Assembly (NCBI RefSeq): GCF_006385595.1
Contig: NZ_CP041046.1
Span: forward strand, 3,286,001 to 3,350,000
DNA length: 64,000 nucleotides
Reading direction: 5' to 3'
Origin: Luteibacter pinisoli
GTDB lineage: Bacteria; Pseudomonadota; Gammaproteobacteria; Xanthomonadales; Rhodanobacteraceae
In this document: one piece after another, positions 38,986 to 51,299 of the stretch
Layout: each line of letters begins with the position of its first letter
Position numbering within the stretch: position 1 is the first letter of the stretch
Translations under genes and position numbers: made by a program
The notes under the pieces: generated by a model
The model's database searches: none
What the model was told of the DNA's origin: nothing
The model's input: the letters and a program-made list of their open reading frames with translations, nothing else

Positions 38986-39016
38986 ACCGGGAACGGCTGC
39001 GAAAGCCGTTCCCGGT
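38986..39016 (-). terminator. Perfect 13-bp hairpin after the DUF2059 gene
   Basis: ACCGGGAACGGCT and its exact complement flank a five-base loop, 26 bases past the stop at 39042. There is no T run on the minus strand, so it is either a U-less terminator or an mRNA 3' end stabiliser. Confidence 0.55.
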
Positions 39017-39041
39017 AAAATCAACGACTTAGCCTCAATCG

Positions 39042-39563
39042 TTATTTCTTCTTGGCAGGAGCCGGCGCCGGCGCCGGGGCCGGCGGTTTGGGCGCGGCCG
39101 TCGCCGGGCACTGGCCCTGGGCGTTCAGGGTGCCCTGCCCCTGCAGCTGCGAAATCATCTGCTGGCCGCGTTCCTGGCCCCACTGCTTGCCCACCTGCAT
39201 GCCCTCGGCCATGGTGGCCGGCATCTGGGTGATCACCTTCTGGCCCAGCGGCGACTTGTAGAACTTCAGCAGGCCGTCGATATCCTCGGCCGTGAAGTGC
39301 TTCTGGTACACCGGCACCATCCGGCCGATCAGCTGGTTGGTGGCGTTGGCGTCCACGAAGCCCTGCCAGTAGCTGGCCGGCACGCACGGCAGCGCGCTGG
39401 CCATCACCCCGGCCATCTGGCTGTTCATCTGGCTCAGCATCCGGCCCATTCCCACCGCGTCCATCAGCTGCCGTACCTGAGCCTCGCTCGGCGGCGCGGC
39501 CATGGCCTGCCCTGCACATGTCGCCAGCACGAGGCCGGCGGCGATCCCTTTCCAGTTACGCAT
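39042..39563 (-). CDS. DUF2059 domain secreted protein
   Basis: 173 residues with a signal peptide (MRNWKGIAAGLVLATCAGQAMA) and a DUF2059 helical domain; the hallmark is LLKFYKSPLGQKVITQMPATMAEGMQVGKQWG. The C-terminal tail is Pro/Ala-rich, ending in three lysines. Periplasmic location is expected; the role of the family is unknown. Start ATG 39563 is chosen by the signal peptide. The gene is divergent from uvrA. Confidence 0.88.
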   Translation of the reverse strand: MRNWKGIAAGLVLATCAGQAMAAPPSEAQVRQLMDAVGMGRMLSQMNSQMAGVMASALPCVPASYWQGFVDANATNQLIGRMVPVYQKHFTAEDIDGLLKFYKSPLGQKVITQMPATMAEGMQVGKQWGQERGQQMISQLQGQGTLNAQGQCPATAAPKPPAPAPAPAPAKKK

Positions 39564-39737
39564 GCATAAGTCCTCTTCACAGTGGGAATAACCGACCCCC
39601 GCCCAGGGGGCCCGGCCATGGTAGCCGGGTGGCGTCCGTCCGGACACAAGGCCTGTGATGAACCGTCACAAGTGGAGGCGGAATGAAGGCTTGACGCCCT
39701 TGGTATAGTCCCCTTCTTCCCCCATTTCTGTTGGCAC

Positions 39738-42634
<2,897 letters not shown>

Positions 42635-42638
<4 letters not shown>

Positions 42639-43060
42639 TCACCGACGCCTCGCCGACTCGCGCTCCCGAGCCCCTGTTCATCACGCCGATGGACGTGCGC
42701 TGGCAGGACCTGGACGCGTACAACCACGTCAACAACTCGAACTACCTGGTGTACCTGCAGGAAGCGCGCCTGAAGTGGCTGCTCACCCTGCCGGGCGAGT
42801 GGTACACGCCGGAAGCGGCGCCGGTGATGGCGCACAGCGAGATCAACTACCGCCTGCCGATCGAATGGCCGGCGGACATCCAGATCGAGCTGTATGCCAA
42901 CCGCATCGGTACCAGCTCGATGACGGTCGGCCACCGCATCGTGGACAGCGACGACGCCACCCGCATCCACGCGGACGGCAGCGTCACGATGGTCTGGGTG
43001 AACACCAAGACCGGTCGCCCGGTGCCCCTGCCGCAGTCCATCCGCGACGCCCTGCCTTAA
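42635..43060 (+). CDS. Acyl-CoA thioesterase, 4HBT hotdog family
   Basis: A 141-residue hotdog-fold thioesterase of the YbgC/FadM type. The catalytic segment is VRWQDLDAYNHVNNSNYLVYLQEAR, with the Asp in DAYNHVNN. It hydrolyses acyl-CoA thioesters in the cytoplasm; the exact substrate is unknown. It is translationally coupled to uvrA (ATGA), an arrangement without evident functional logic. Confidence 0.9.
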
Positions 43061-43145
43061 GCAAGCCCGGTACGGGGGTCGCGTCAGGTTTCTCGTTCAG
43101 GTCGTCCCGGTATGATCCGGCTGCGATCTACACGGAGAGAGACCC

Positions 43146-44609
43146 ATGCGCCGCACCCTCGTACTGGCCATTGCCTGCGCCGTCGCCCTGCCCGCCTTCG
43201 CGGCAGATGAGCGCACGGCGCTTACCCTTTACCGCGCCGACAGCGACCAGCTGTTCCAGACCGATGGCGACGCGGTATCGCCCGACGGCTACGCCGTGGT
43301 CCACGAGCGCCGCGCGTTCGACCTGAAGGGCGGCACGCAGGATCTTTCCATCGGCGGACTGCCCGCCGCACTGGACAGCGAAGCACTCACCCTCCGTTTC
43401 CCCGGCAAGGGCACCCGAGTGGTGTCGCAGCGTCTCCTGCTCGGCCAGGGCTTTGACGGTGCCGTGGCTGGCCTCGTCGGCCAGACCGTCCAGGTGGTCG
43501 GCCCCGGCGGCCAGGATCTGGCCTGGGGCACCCTGGTACAAGGCGGCAACCCGATGGTGCTGCGTGACAAGACCGGTGCGCTGACCATCGTCCGCGAGTA
43601 CGCCGCCCTGCGCGTCACCGGCGTGGACACCGTGGCGCGTGGTTCGACGCTGCAGGTGCGCGTGGATGGCGGCTCCGCCGGCAACAGCACGGCCCAGCTC
43701 GACTACCCGACCTCCGGCCTCGGCTGGCGCGGTGCCTACGTCGCCACCCTGGCAGCGGGTAACGGCTGCAGCATGGCGTTCGACGCCAATGCGAGCATCG
43801 CCAACCGCAGCGGCCGTGACTGGAAGGATGTATCACTGAAGCTCGTCGCCGGCGACGCCCGCCGCGCGAAGTCCGCGCCCGCCCCGCGGCGCATGGCACT
43901 GGCGGCACCCGCACCGGCGGCGATGGGATTCTCGGAGGCGTCCAGCAACCCCACGCCCGCCACGCTGGGCGACCTGCGCACCTACACGCTGCGCACGCCG
44001 GTGGACCTGCCCGACGGCAGCGTCACCCAGACCCCGCTCTACGACAGCCGCACGCTGGCCTGCGAGCGCGAGGCCACCTACGAGACCGGCGCGCGTTTCT
44101 ACGGCAATGCGCCGAATGTCGAGCGGAACATGAACCTGTTCCCGCCCGATGGCATCCCTGTCAGCACCAGCATGAAGTTCAAGGCGTTCGACAGCCTGCC
44201 CGCCGGCTACGTCCGCGTGATGCTGGCCGACCGCGACGGCAACGCCGAGCTGCTGGCCGAAGGCCGCCTCAACGACACGGCGAAGAACGAAGATGCCATC
44301 CTCCAGCTCGGCAACGCCTTCGACCTGCGTGCGAAGCGCGAGCAGACGTCGTTCACCGCCGCCCCGCACCAGATCGACGAAGGCACGCGGATCACCCTGA
44401 CCAACGCCGGTGACAGCAGCCGCGTGATCACCGTGCGCGAGAACCCGAGCCGCTGGCGCGTGTGGTCGCTGGTGTCCTCGTCGGTGAAGCCGACGAAGAG
44501 CACTTCCGAGCAGCTGGAGTTCAAGGTAGAGGTGCCCGCCCACGGCAGCACCAACCTCGACTTCGCCGTACGCTATACCTGGACCGACGCCGAGATCGGC
44601 CCCCGCTGA
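43146..44609 (+). CDS. DUF4139 domain-containing secreted protein
   Basis: 487 residues with a signal peptide ending AFAAD. The middle and C-terminal region match the DUF4139 beta-rich domain (LDYPTSGLGWRGAYVATL, TYTLRTPVDLPDGSVTQTPLY, ENPSRWRVWSLV). The long coiled coil found in many DUF4139 proteins is absent. A -10-like TATGAT lies at 43111. Predicted periplasmic or envelope; function not known. Confidence 0.87.
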   Translation: MRRTLVLAIACAVALPAFAADERTALTLYRADSDQLFQTDGDAVSPDGYAVVHERRAFDLKGGTQDLSIGGLPAALDSEALTLRFPGKGTRVVSQRLLLGQGFDGAVAGLVGQTVQVVGPGGQDLAWGTLVQGGNPMVLRDKTGALTIVREYAALRVTGVDTVARGSTLQVRVDGGSAGNSTAQLDYPTSGLGWRGAYVATLAAGNGCSMAFDANASIANRSGRDWKDVSLKLVAGDARRAKSAPAPRRMALAAPAPAAMGFSEASSNPTPATLGDLRTYTLRTPVDLPDGSVTQTPLYDSRTLACEREATYETGARFYGNAPNVERNMNLFPPDGIPVSTSMKFKAFDSLPAGYVRVMLADRDGNAELLAEGRLNDTAKNEDAILQLGNAFDLRAKREQTSFTAAPHQIDEGTRITLTNAGDSSRVITVRENPSRWRVWSLVSSSVKPTKSTSEQLEFKVEVPAHGSTNLDFAVRYTWTDAEIGPR

Positions 44610-44629
44610 CCCTGACCCGAGGCACACCT

Positions 44630-45388
44630 ATGCTGGACATTCTTCCCCACGACGGCGACATCGTCGAAATCCGCATGGCGCGGCCGCCGGTCAACGCGCT
44701 CAATACCGCCCTGGTGCATGCGCTGCGCGATGCGCTGGCGGATGCACCGAAAAACGGCGCGCGCGGCATCGTGCTGTCGGGCGCCCAGGGCCTATTCTCG
44801 GCGGGCGTCGACGTCCCTGCCCTGCTTCAGCTGGATCGTGCCGGCGTGCAGGGGTACTGGAACGATTTCTTCGCCCTGTGCGGCGTCATCGCGTCGTCGC
44901 CGGTGCCTGTCGTCGCCGCTGTCACCGGGCATAGCCCGGCCGGCGGTGCCGTGATGTCGCTGTTTGCCGACTACCGCGTCATGGCGCACGGCATGTACAA
45001 GATCGGCCTGAACGAAGTGCAGGTGGGCCTCTCGGTCCCCGAGCCCATCCAGTTCGCCATGCGTCGCATCGTCGGCAACTACCGCGCGGAGCGGCTGCTG
45101 GTCGCCGGCACCATGGTGGATGCAGATACCGCCCATGCGCTGGGCCTGGTCGATGAACTCGCCACCGTGGAACAGGTGGTACAGCGCTCGGTGCAGTGGC
45201 TGACGGAACTACTGAAGGCGCCGCCGAAGGCCATGCTGCGCACCCGCGCCATCGCCCGCGCCGACCTGCTGGCCGTGTGGGGTGACACGACGAACCTGCT
45301 CGACCCGGGCTTCATCGACGACTTCTTCGCCGACGAAACCCAGCAAGTGCTGCACGCCCTGGTGGCCCGCCTCAAGGCGAAGGCCTGA
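44630..45388 (+). CDS. Enoyl-CoA hydratase/isomerase family protein
   Basis: A 252-residue crotonase-fold enzyme acting on enoyl-CoA. The oxyanion-hole segments are FSAGVDVPALL and AVTGHSPAGGAVMSLFADYRVMA. The usual second catalytic Glu is not clear, with ADYRVM/KIGLNEVQVGL around that site, so isomerase, hydratase or hydrolase activity cannot be separated. The start ATG 44630 follows GAGGCACACC. It is 20 bases after the DUF4139 gene. Confidence 0.9.
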   Translation: MLDILPHDGDIVEIRMARPPVNALNTALVHALRDALADAPKNGARGIVLSGAQGLFSAGVDVPALLQLDRAGVQGYWNDFFALCGVIASSPVPVVAAVTGHSPAGGAVMSLFADYRVMAHGMYKIGLNEVQVGLSVPEPIQFAMRRIVGNYRAERLLVAGTMVDADTAHALGLVDELATVEQVVQRSVQWLTELLKAPPKAMLRTRAIARADLLAVWGDTTNLLDPGFIDDFFADETQQVLHALVARLKAKA

Positions 45389-45405
45389 GGCTTACGCGGG
45401 ATCGA

Positions 45406-46356
45406 TCAGGCGGGATCCGTGGCGTTGTTCCAGAAGCCGCGGATCCCGGCGATACCCTGGCCTGCATGCATGCGGGCCATCGGCACCTCGGCGGGCGCCA
45501 GCCCACCCAGGGCGTACACCGGCAGCGATGCGTTCTCGGCCCACTTCGCAAAGCGCGGCCATCCCAATGGCGGCGTATCCGGGTGGCTCTGGGTCGGTTC
45601 CACCGGCGACAGCGTGGCGAAGTCGCAGCCCAGCGCCGACGCCAGCGCCAGCTCGTCCGGATCGTGGCACGACGCCCCCACCAGCGAACCCAACGGTAGC
45701 GGCCGCTCGCCAAGCTCGCGCACCTGGGCGGATGAGAGATGGACACCCACGCCCAGTGCGCGGGCACCTTCGATATCGCGGCTCAACAGCAGGTGCGCGC
45801 CAAACCGACGGACCTCCGGCAGCAGTGCGGCGGCGCCCGCACGCACCTCGTCCACCGGCACGCCAGGCAGGCGCCACTGCAACAGCCGCTCACCGCGCGC
45901 CAGCGCCGCGCGCACCAGCGTGGACGCATGCGCCACGGAGGCATCGGCAGGGGTGATCGGGTAATGCTCGGGCAGCCAGATGGCGGCCAGGATGGGGCGA
46001 TCGGCAGGGGCCAGCATCGCCGGGTCGATATCGCGCGGCAGCCGCCAGTCGATGGCGGCGGCCTCCAGCGCCTGCGGCTCGCCGGTCCAGGCACGCACCA
46101 CCACGGCTTCGAGCAGCATGCTGCGCTCGCCGTAGTTCCACGGGACGCGGATCAGGTCTTCGAAGGAGAGCGGATCCACCGCGATGCCGAGTTCTTCGTC
46201 CAGCTCGCGCTCCAGCGCGGCCATCGGCGCCTCGCCCGGCTCCACCTTGCCACCCGGGAACTCCCACATGCCCGCCAGGTGCTTGCCCGGCGGACGCTGT
46301 GCGATGAGGATGCGCCCGGCGCCATCGACGAGGACGCCGGCCAGCACATGCATCAT
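45406..46356 (-). CDS. Nudix hydrolase fused to a thiamine-phosphate-synthase-like domain
   Basis: 316 residues. Residues 1-130 are a MutT-type Nudix domain with the box GGKVEPGEAPMAALERELDEELGI, expected to hydrolyse 8-oxo-dGTP or similar. Residues about 150-316 form a ThiE-like TIM barrel (LLLSRDIEGARALGVGVHLSS, GASCHDPDELALASALGCDFATLSP, VYALGGLAPAEV). This fusion is widespread in gammaproteobacteria, where the ThiE-like part is usually considered inactive in thiamin synthesis. The start overlaps the folA stop by four bases. Confidence 0.93.
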   Translation of the reverse strand: MMHVLAGVLVDGAGRILIAQRPPGKHLAGMWEFPGGKVEPGEAPMAALERELDEELGIAVDPLSFEDLIRVPWNYGERSMLLEAVVVRAWTGEPQALEAAAIDWRLPRDIDPAMLAPADRPILAAIWLPEHYPITPADASVAHASTLVRAALARGERLLQWRLPGVPVDEVRAGAAALLPEVRRFGAHLLLSRDIEGARALGVGVHLSSAQVRELGERPLPLGSLVGASCHDPDELALASALGCDFATLSPVEPTQSHPDTPPLGWPRFAKWAENASLPVYALGGLAPAEVPMARMHAGQGIAGIRGFWNNATDPA

Positions 46357-46841
46357 ACGTTGCGGACGTATTCGACCATGTCGAACGGATGCGCGTGGGT
46401 CTTGTCCGCCTTGTGGTGCACGCGGGAGACCTCGGTCCATTCCTTGAAATCGATGCCCGGGAAGAACACGTCGGCGCCGTCGACGGCGGCGTAGACCCAG
46501 GTCAGGTACAGCGTCCGGGCGTACGGCAGCGCTTCGCGGAACACTTCGCCGCCACCGATCACCATCAGGCCGGTGTGGCTGCAGCTGGCCTGCGCTTCGG
46601 CAATCGAACGCACGGTGATCTGCCCTTCATACGGCGCCTCGCCCTTGCGGGTGAGCACGTAATTGGTCCGGTTCGGCAGGGCTCGGCCAATGGATTCGGC
46701 CGTCTTGCGGCCCATCAGCACGGACTTGTCGGTGGTCAGGGCCTTGAAATAACTAAGGTCGTCGGGAAGGTGCCAGGGCAATCCGCCCTGCTTGCCGATG
46801 GCAAAGTTTTCGTCGAGCGCGGCAACCAGATGGACGGCCAT
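46353..46841 (-). CDS. folA: Dihydrofolate reductase
   Basis: A 162-residue NADPH-dependent enzyme regenerating tetrahydrofolate. Conserved features are AIGKQGGLPWHLPDDLSYFK with the catalytic acidic residue, LMGRKTAESIG, and VIGGGEVFREALPYA. ATG 46841 follows AAAGGAAG. It is coupled to the Nudix-ThiE gene downstream. Thymidylate synthase, which consumes the same folate cycle, is 12 kb away on the same strand. Confidence 0.97.
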   Translation of the reverse strand: MAVHLVAALDENFAIGKQGGLPWHLPDDLSYFKALTTDKSVLMGRKTAESIGRALPNRTNYVLTRKGEAPYEGQITVRSIAEAQASCSHTGLMVIGGGEVFREALPYARTLYLTWVYAAVDGADVFFPGIDFKEWTEVSRVHHKADKTHAHPFDMVEYVRNV

Positions 46842-46973
46842 GGAACTTCCTTTCGCGATTTCTTGAGGATCCGGGCGCAAAGCGGCCCGTGCGATGCAGA
46901 TAGTAGTCCTAGGAATGTGATGGTGGAACAAAACAGGCGTTTGAAGATGGCGATGCCTGCCCGGCTCACGCGC

Positions 46974-47993
46974 TCAGGGCTGGGCCAAAGCCTCGTCGAG
47001 TCCCCTTGCCCGGATCACCATGCGCCTCGCTTTGAGGTCGATCGTCGTGGCGTACCAGGGATGCGCGCTGGCCGCGCTGCTGGTGTCTTCAAACACGCGG
47101 CCGTCGGCCTGGCGGCCGCGCAGGGTGACGAAGATGGCGCCATTGGGCAAGGCGATGTCGCGCGTACCACCCCAGGCGACCTCGCCCACCGGCAGGGTCA
47201 CGCTGGCTTCGGAACCGGGATCGCTGGTGCTGACTCGCGCCGTGGCGTCGAAGCCGCCGACGGTGCGCGGCAGTTCCGCCAGCGCCAGCGTGTAACGCAC
47301 GGGCTCGGGGTCATCGCGCAGCCAGTCGACGGCGAACGCCCACCAGGGGCGTGGCGGATACGTCGCCAGAGACAAGGTGAGGTAACTCAGCGTGGGCGCG
47401 GCCGTGGCCGCCGGCAACATGCAATGGAAGTGCAGCTGCTCCGCATTGCCACCGCGTGCCTCGCATGCTTTGCCTTGCAGCGATAGCGCCGGCGTGTGCG
47501 CATCGAGCGCGTGTCCGTTGATGACCACGTCAACCGCCGTCGGCGTGGCCGGCGCGACCACGTAACGCGGGCTGAAATCCAGCACGCGAGGAAAACGGTA
47601 CGTCGCCGACAACGTGCTGAGCAGGGCATCCGCCTGGGCGAGCATGGCGGCGGATTTGCGCCGGGGATAACGCTCGCTGCGGCGCATGTCGTCCGCCGCG
47701 TTCAAGGTGCCGCCGAGGAATGACTGCTGCACGTCGTTGAGGTCGCCCACCGCCTTGCCTTCGGTGGCGGCCGCCATCGCCGCCAGTTCGGGCACCAGCA
47801 ATTCCGCGTTCTGCCGCGCGACAAACGCACCGATGCTGAACCCGCCGCCCGCGTTGCGGATGATCTCCAGCGCCGCGGCATGCGTGTCTTCCAGTACCGA
47901 CGCCACGCTGCGCGGGGCGGGCACGTCGGCATCGCCGGCATACGCGGCGGATACACAGCCAAGCACGATCCAACCCATGCAACGCCTATCCAT
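46974..47993 (-). CDS. Secreted protein of unknown function
   Basis: 339 residues beginning with a short signal peptide (MGWIVLGCVSAAYAG region). A helical N-terminal part (residues about 30-130) precedes a beta-rich C-terminal half with two cysteines (KACEARGG, HFHCMLPA) that may pair. No family recognised. GC-rich codon use agrees with neighbours. The start could be ATG 47993 or 47978. It lies 132 bases upstream of folA on the same strand with no obvious link. 47994-48128 contains nothing I can name. Confidence 0.75.
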   Translation of the reverse strand: MDRRCMGWIVLGCVSAAYAGDADVPAPRSVASVLEDTHAAALEIIRNAGGGFSIGAFVARQNAELLVPELAAMAAATEGKAVGDLNDVQQSFLGGTLNAADDMRRSERYPRRKSAAMLAQADALLSTLSATYRFPRVLDFSPRYVVAPATPTAVDVVINGHALDAHTPALSLQGKACEARGGNAEQLHFHCMLPAATAAPTLSYLTLSLATYPPRPWWAFAVDWLRDDPEPVRYTLALAELPRTVGGFDATARVSTSDPGSEASVTLPVGEVAWGGTRDIALPNGAIFVTLRGRQADGRVFEDTSSAASAHPWYATTIDLKARRMVIRARGLDEALAQP

Positions 47994-48128
47994 GCCACCT
48001 CCCCGGACCGGCCCGTCCTGGCGGTCAGGCCCACTCTCCCCTGCCGCCGGAGGGCGCGCAAGCGGACGAGTGTGAAGGCATGGCGCGAAACCGGCCTGCG
48101 CTACGCAAGCCCCCGCCCGTGCAGCGAA

Positions 48129-49004
48129 TCAGGGTTTGACGAGGTCGCGGTGCAGTTCATCGATGACGTACTGGGCACGCCGCGAGAGCGCCCACTCGGC
48201 GCGATGGATCAGCCACAGGGCATCCACCACCGGCGTGCACTCCTCCAGCACGCGGATGCTCTCCGGGCGCAGGAAGGCCTGGCGCGCATGCCGCGGTACC
48301 ACGCTGAAGCCGAGGCCCCGCGACACGGGCTCGAGGATCAGCCCGATCTGGTTGGTGAATCCGGTGACCGGTACGTCGGCCATGCTGCGCTTGCCCGGGT
48401 ACCAGCGTGACATCAGGCGCGTCGCCATGGCCTGGCCATCCGGGTGGTCGATGAAGCCGAGGCGGACCAGATCCTCCCACCCGTTCACCGCGGCACCGGC
48501 GGGCACCACGAGCTCGAGCGCTTCCTCGCAGAACGGCTGCACGGCGATGCGTTCGTCATCCGGCCGGCGCGAGACCACACCCATCTCGTAGCGGTTATCC
48601 AGCACCGCGGCGAGCACTTCCTCGTCGGGAGCGAAGCGGTGGCGGATGACCAGGCCGGGCGTGCGGCGCTGGATTTCAAGCAGCTTCGGGTAGATCGACA
48701 GGCCGACGCTGCCGGGCGTGACGATGGACACCGCGCCCTGCAGCGCGTCGGCGTCAGCCAGGCGCGAGGCCAGGCAGCGTCCGGCGCGCTCCACCTCATC
48801 GCAGTAGGCCAGCAACGCCTCACCGGCCGGCGTGAGCTCCACGCGGCGCGGGCGGCGGATCAGCAGCGGCCCGTACTGCAATTCCAGCTGGCGGATGTGC
48901 TGGCTGACCGCGGCCTGGGTCAGCTCCAGCGATTCCGCGGCGCGGGTGAAGGTGCCCTCGGCGGCGAGGGCACGGAAGGAACGAAGCCAGGCGGGATTGA
49001 CCAT
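48129..49004 (-). CDS. LysR-family transcriptional regulator
   Basis: A 291-residue activator/repressor. The N-terminal winged helix reads FRALAAEGTFTRAAESLELTQAAVSQHIRQLE. The effector-binding domain follows (PGSVGLSIYPKLLEIQRRTPGLVI, GLGFSVVPRHARQAFL). It is divergent from the Old Yellow Enzyme gene, with 96 bases between, the classic LysR layout, so it most likely controls that gene. Effector unknown. Confidence 0.93.
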   Translation of the reverse strand: MVNPAWLRSFRALAAEGTFTRAAESLELTQAAVSQHIRQLELQYGPLLIRRPRRVELTPAGEALLAYCDEVERAGRCLASRLADADALQGAVSIVTPGSVGLSIYPKLLEIQRRTPGLVIRHRFAPDEEVLAAVLDNRYEMGVVSRRPDDERIAVQPFCEEALELVVPAGAAVNGWEDLVRLGFIDHPDGQAMATRLMSRWYPGKRSMADVPVTGFTNQIGLILEPVSRGLGFSVVPRHARQAFLRPESIRVLEECTPVVDALWLIHRAEWALSRRAQYVIDELHRDLVKP

Positions 49005-49009
49005 AACGA

Positions 49010-49049
49010 ATTCTTATAAAAACGATTAGGAATGTGCTCTTCTTATTAT
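49010..49049. promoter_or_regulatory. Divergent LysR / OYE control region
   Basis: An imperfect inverted repeat ATTCTTAT ... ATTAGGAAT (49010-49033) fits the LysR T-N11-A box. TATTAT at 49044-49049 is a good -10 for the plus-strand gene with no matching -35, as expected of an activator-dependent promoter. Confidence 0.5.
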
Positions 49050-49100
49050 AGGTCCAGACCCCTATCTTTGCTGGCATACGATTTTCCTTAAGGCTCCTCG

Positions 49101-50204
49101 ATGTCCGCTTTGTTCACCCCCTTCACCCTGAAGGACGTCACCCTCCGCAACCGCATCGCCATCCCGCCGATGTGCCAGTACCGCGCCGACGACGGCTTCA
49201 CCAACGACTGGCACCAGGTGCACTACGCCGCCATCGCCCGCGGCGGTGCTGGCCTGGTCATCGTGGAAGCCACCGGCGTCTCGGCCGACGGCCGCATCAC
49301 CCCGGCCTGTCTGGGTATCTGGGACGACGCCCACGTGGACGGTCTTTCCCGCATCGCCGCCTCGATCAAGAGCGCGGGCGCCGTGCCGGGCATCCAGATT
49401 GCCCACGCCGGCCGCAAGGCCAGCGCCGAGCGCCCGTGGGACGGCGACGACCACATCGACGCCGCGGACCCGCGTAGCTGGGAGACCATCGGCCCCTCGG
49501 CTATCGCCTACGGCCACGGCCTGCCCCGCACGCCACGCGCCATGACCCTGGACGACATCGCCCGCGTTAAGGCGGACTTCGTTGCCGCCGCGAAGCGTGC
49601 GCTGGCCGCCGGCTTCGAGTGGCTGGAGCTGCACTTCGCGCACGGCTACCTCGCCCAGAGCTTCTTCTCCGCGCATTCGAACCAGCGCGACGACCGCTAC
49701 GGCGGCAACGCCGAAAACCGTGGCCGCTTCCTGCTGGAAACCCTCGCCGCCGTGCGCGAGGTGTGGCCGGAGCACCTGCCGCTCACCGCCCGTTTCGGCG
49801 TGCTCGAATACGACGGCCGCGACGACGAGACCCTCGCCGAATCCATCGACCTCGTGCGCAAGATGCGCGAAGGCGGGCTGGACCTGCTCAACGTCAGCGT
49901 CGGCTTCACCATTGCGGAAACGAAGATTCCGTGGGGCTCGGCCTTCCTCGGCCCCATCGCCGAACGCGTCCGTCGCGAGGCCGGCCTGCCGGTCGCCGCG
50001 GCCTGGGGCATCGACGATCCGCTCGCCGCCAACCGCGTCGTCACCGAGGGACAGATGGACCTGGTGATGGTCGGCCGCGCGCACCTCTCCGACCCGCACT
50101 GGCCGTACAAGGCGGCCATGGCCCTGGGCGTGCCGCGCGCATCGTGGACCCTGCCGCCGTCGTACGCCCACTGGCTGGAACGCTACGCGCCGATGCGCGC
50201 GTAA
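49101..50204 (+). CDS. NADH:flavin oxidoreductase, Old Yellow Enzyme family (YqjM/XenA type)
   Basis: A 367-residue FMN TIM-barrel ene-reductase. PPMCQYRADDG carries the Cys of the YqjM class that tunes flavin potential. IQIAHAGRKAS, LHFAHGYLAQSFFS and SNQRDDRYGG are conserved substrate and FMN segments, and C-terminal VMVGRAHLSDPHWPYKAA follows. The class reduces activated C=C bonds and some nitro compounds and xenobiotics. Probably activated by the divergent LysR in response to electrophiles. The sulfate transport operon follows 94 bases later on the same strand. Confidence 0.95.
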   Translation: MSALFTPFTLKDVTLRNRIAIPPMCQYRADDGFTNDWHQVHYAAIARGGAGLVIVEATGVSADGRITPACLGIWDDAHVDGLSRIAASIKSAGAVPGIQIAHAGRKASAERPWDGDDHIDAADPRSWETIGPSAIAYGHGLPRTPRAMTLDDIARVKADFVAAAKRALAAGFEWLELHFAHGYLAQSFFSAHSNQRDDRYGGNAENRGRFLLETLAAVREVWPEHLPLTARFGVLEYDGRDDETLAESIDLVRKMREGGLDLLNVSVGFTIAETKIPWGSAFLGPIAERVRREAGLPVAAAWGIDDPLAANRVVTEGQMDLVMVGRAHLSDPHWPYKAAMALGVPRASWTLPPSYAHWLERYAPMRA

Positions 50205-50298
50205 ACGGGCAGGGAAAACCCTCGCGTTTCACGTTACGACGACATCCTGACCAGCTTCATCAACGCATCCCCTTTCGCCCTGTTGAAGGAGCGGCTCG

Positions 50299-51297
50299 AT
50301 GAAGCTTCGTCCCCTGCTATGGGCCTTTGCGGCCACCGCCCTTGCCCTCCCTGCGGTGGGCAAGGACGTCACGCTGCTTAACGTGTCGTACGACCCCACC
50401 CGTGAGCTCTACAAGGCCGTGAACACCGCCTTCATCGCCGACTGGAAGGCCAAACACGGCGACACCGTGACCATCCAGATGTCCCACGGCGGCTCGGGCA
50501 AGCAAGCGCGCGCCGTCGTCGACGGCTTGCCCGCCGACGTCGTGACCCTCGCACTGGCCTACGACATCGACGCCATCGCCGACCGCGGCCTGCTGGCGAA
50601 GGACTGGCAGACGCGCCTGCCCGAGAACGCATCGCCCTACACCTCCACCATCGTGTTCCTGGTGCGCAAGGGCAACCCGAAGGGCATCCGCGACTGGGGC
50701 GACCTGGTCAAGACCGGCGTGCAGGTGGTCACACCAAACCCGAAGACCTCCGGCGGCGCGCGCTGGAATTTCCTCGCCGCGTGGGGTTACGCACTGAAGC
50801 TGCCCGGCGGCAACGACGATAAGGCGAAGGCCTTCGTCAAGACGCTGTTCCAGCATGTGCCCGTCCTCGATACCGGTGCGCGTGGCGCGACGAATACCTT
50901 CACCCAGCGCGGCATCGGCGATGTCCTCATCGCCTGGGAGAACGAAGCGCTGCTGGCGAAGAAAGAACCCGGCGGCGACCAGTTCGACATCGTCGTGCCG
51001 TCCATCACCATCCTGGCCGAGCCGCCGGTCGCCGTCGTCGACAGGAACGCGGCCGCACACGGCACGCGTGAGGTCGCCGACGCTTACCTGAAGTTCCTTT
51101 ATTCGCCCCAGGCGCAGGACATCGAGGCACGGAATTTCTATCGCCCGCGCTCTCCCGAGGTGGCCGCGAAGTACGCCGCGCAGTTCCCGAAGGTTGCAAC
51201 CTTTACCCTCGCCGAGGTGTTCGGCGACTGGCGCAAGGCCCAGGCGAAGTTCTTTGCCGAGGGCGCCCTCTTCGACCAGATCGGCCCGGGCAACTAG
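50299..51297 (+). CDS. sbp: Sulfate ABC transporter, periplasmic substrate-binding protein
   Basis: 332 residues: signal peptide to about residue 22, then the sulfate-binding protein fold with VTLLNVSYDPTRELYKAVN, QMSHGGSGKQARAVVDGL, and NPKTSGGARWNFLAAWGYA. It captures sulfate, and possibly thiosulfate, and delivers it to CysTW. AAGGAG sits upstream of ATG 50299. First gene of a four-gene operon; the 94-base leader has no cysteine-rich frame. Confidence 0.96.
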   Translation: MKLRPLLWAFAATALALPAVGKDVTLLNVSYDPTRELYKAVNTAFIADWKAKHGDTVTIQMSHGGSGKQARAVVDGLPADVVTLALAYDIDAIADRGLLAKDWQTRLPENASPYTSTIVFLVRKGNPKGIRDWGDLVKTGVQVVTPNPKTSGGARWNFLAAWGYALKLPGGNDDKAKAFVKTLFQHVPVLDTGARGATNTFTQRGIGDVLIAWENEALLAKKEPGGDQFDIVVPSITILAEPPVAVVDRNAAAHGTREVADAYLKFLYSPQAQDIEARNFYRPRSPEVAAKYAAQFPKVATFTLAEVFGDWRKAQAKFFAEGALFDQIGPGN

Positions 51298-51299
51298 GC

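Noticed and set aside
39687..39737. LexA box at uvrA
   Set aside because: Only a TATAGT -10-like element is seen; no inverted repeat resembling a LexA site is within the gap.
50205..50298. A second cysteine-rich leader before the sulfate transport operon
   Set aside because: I read all frames of the 94-base gap; no short frame with clustered Cys codons is present.
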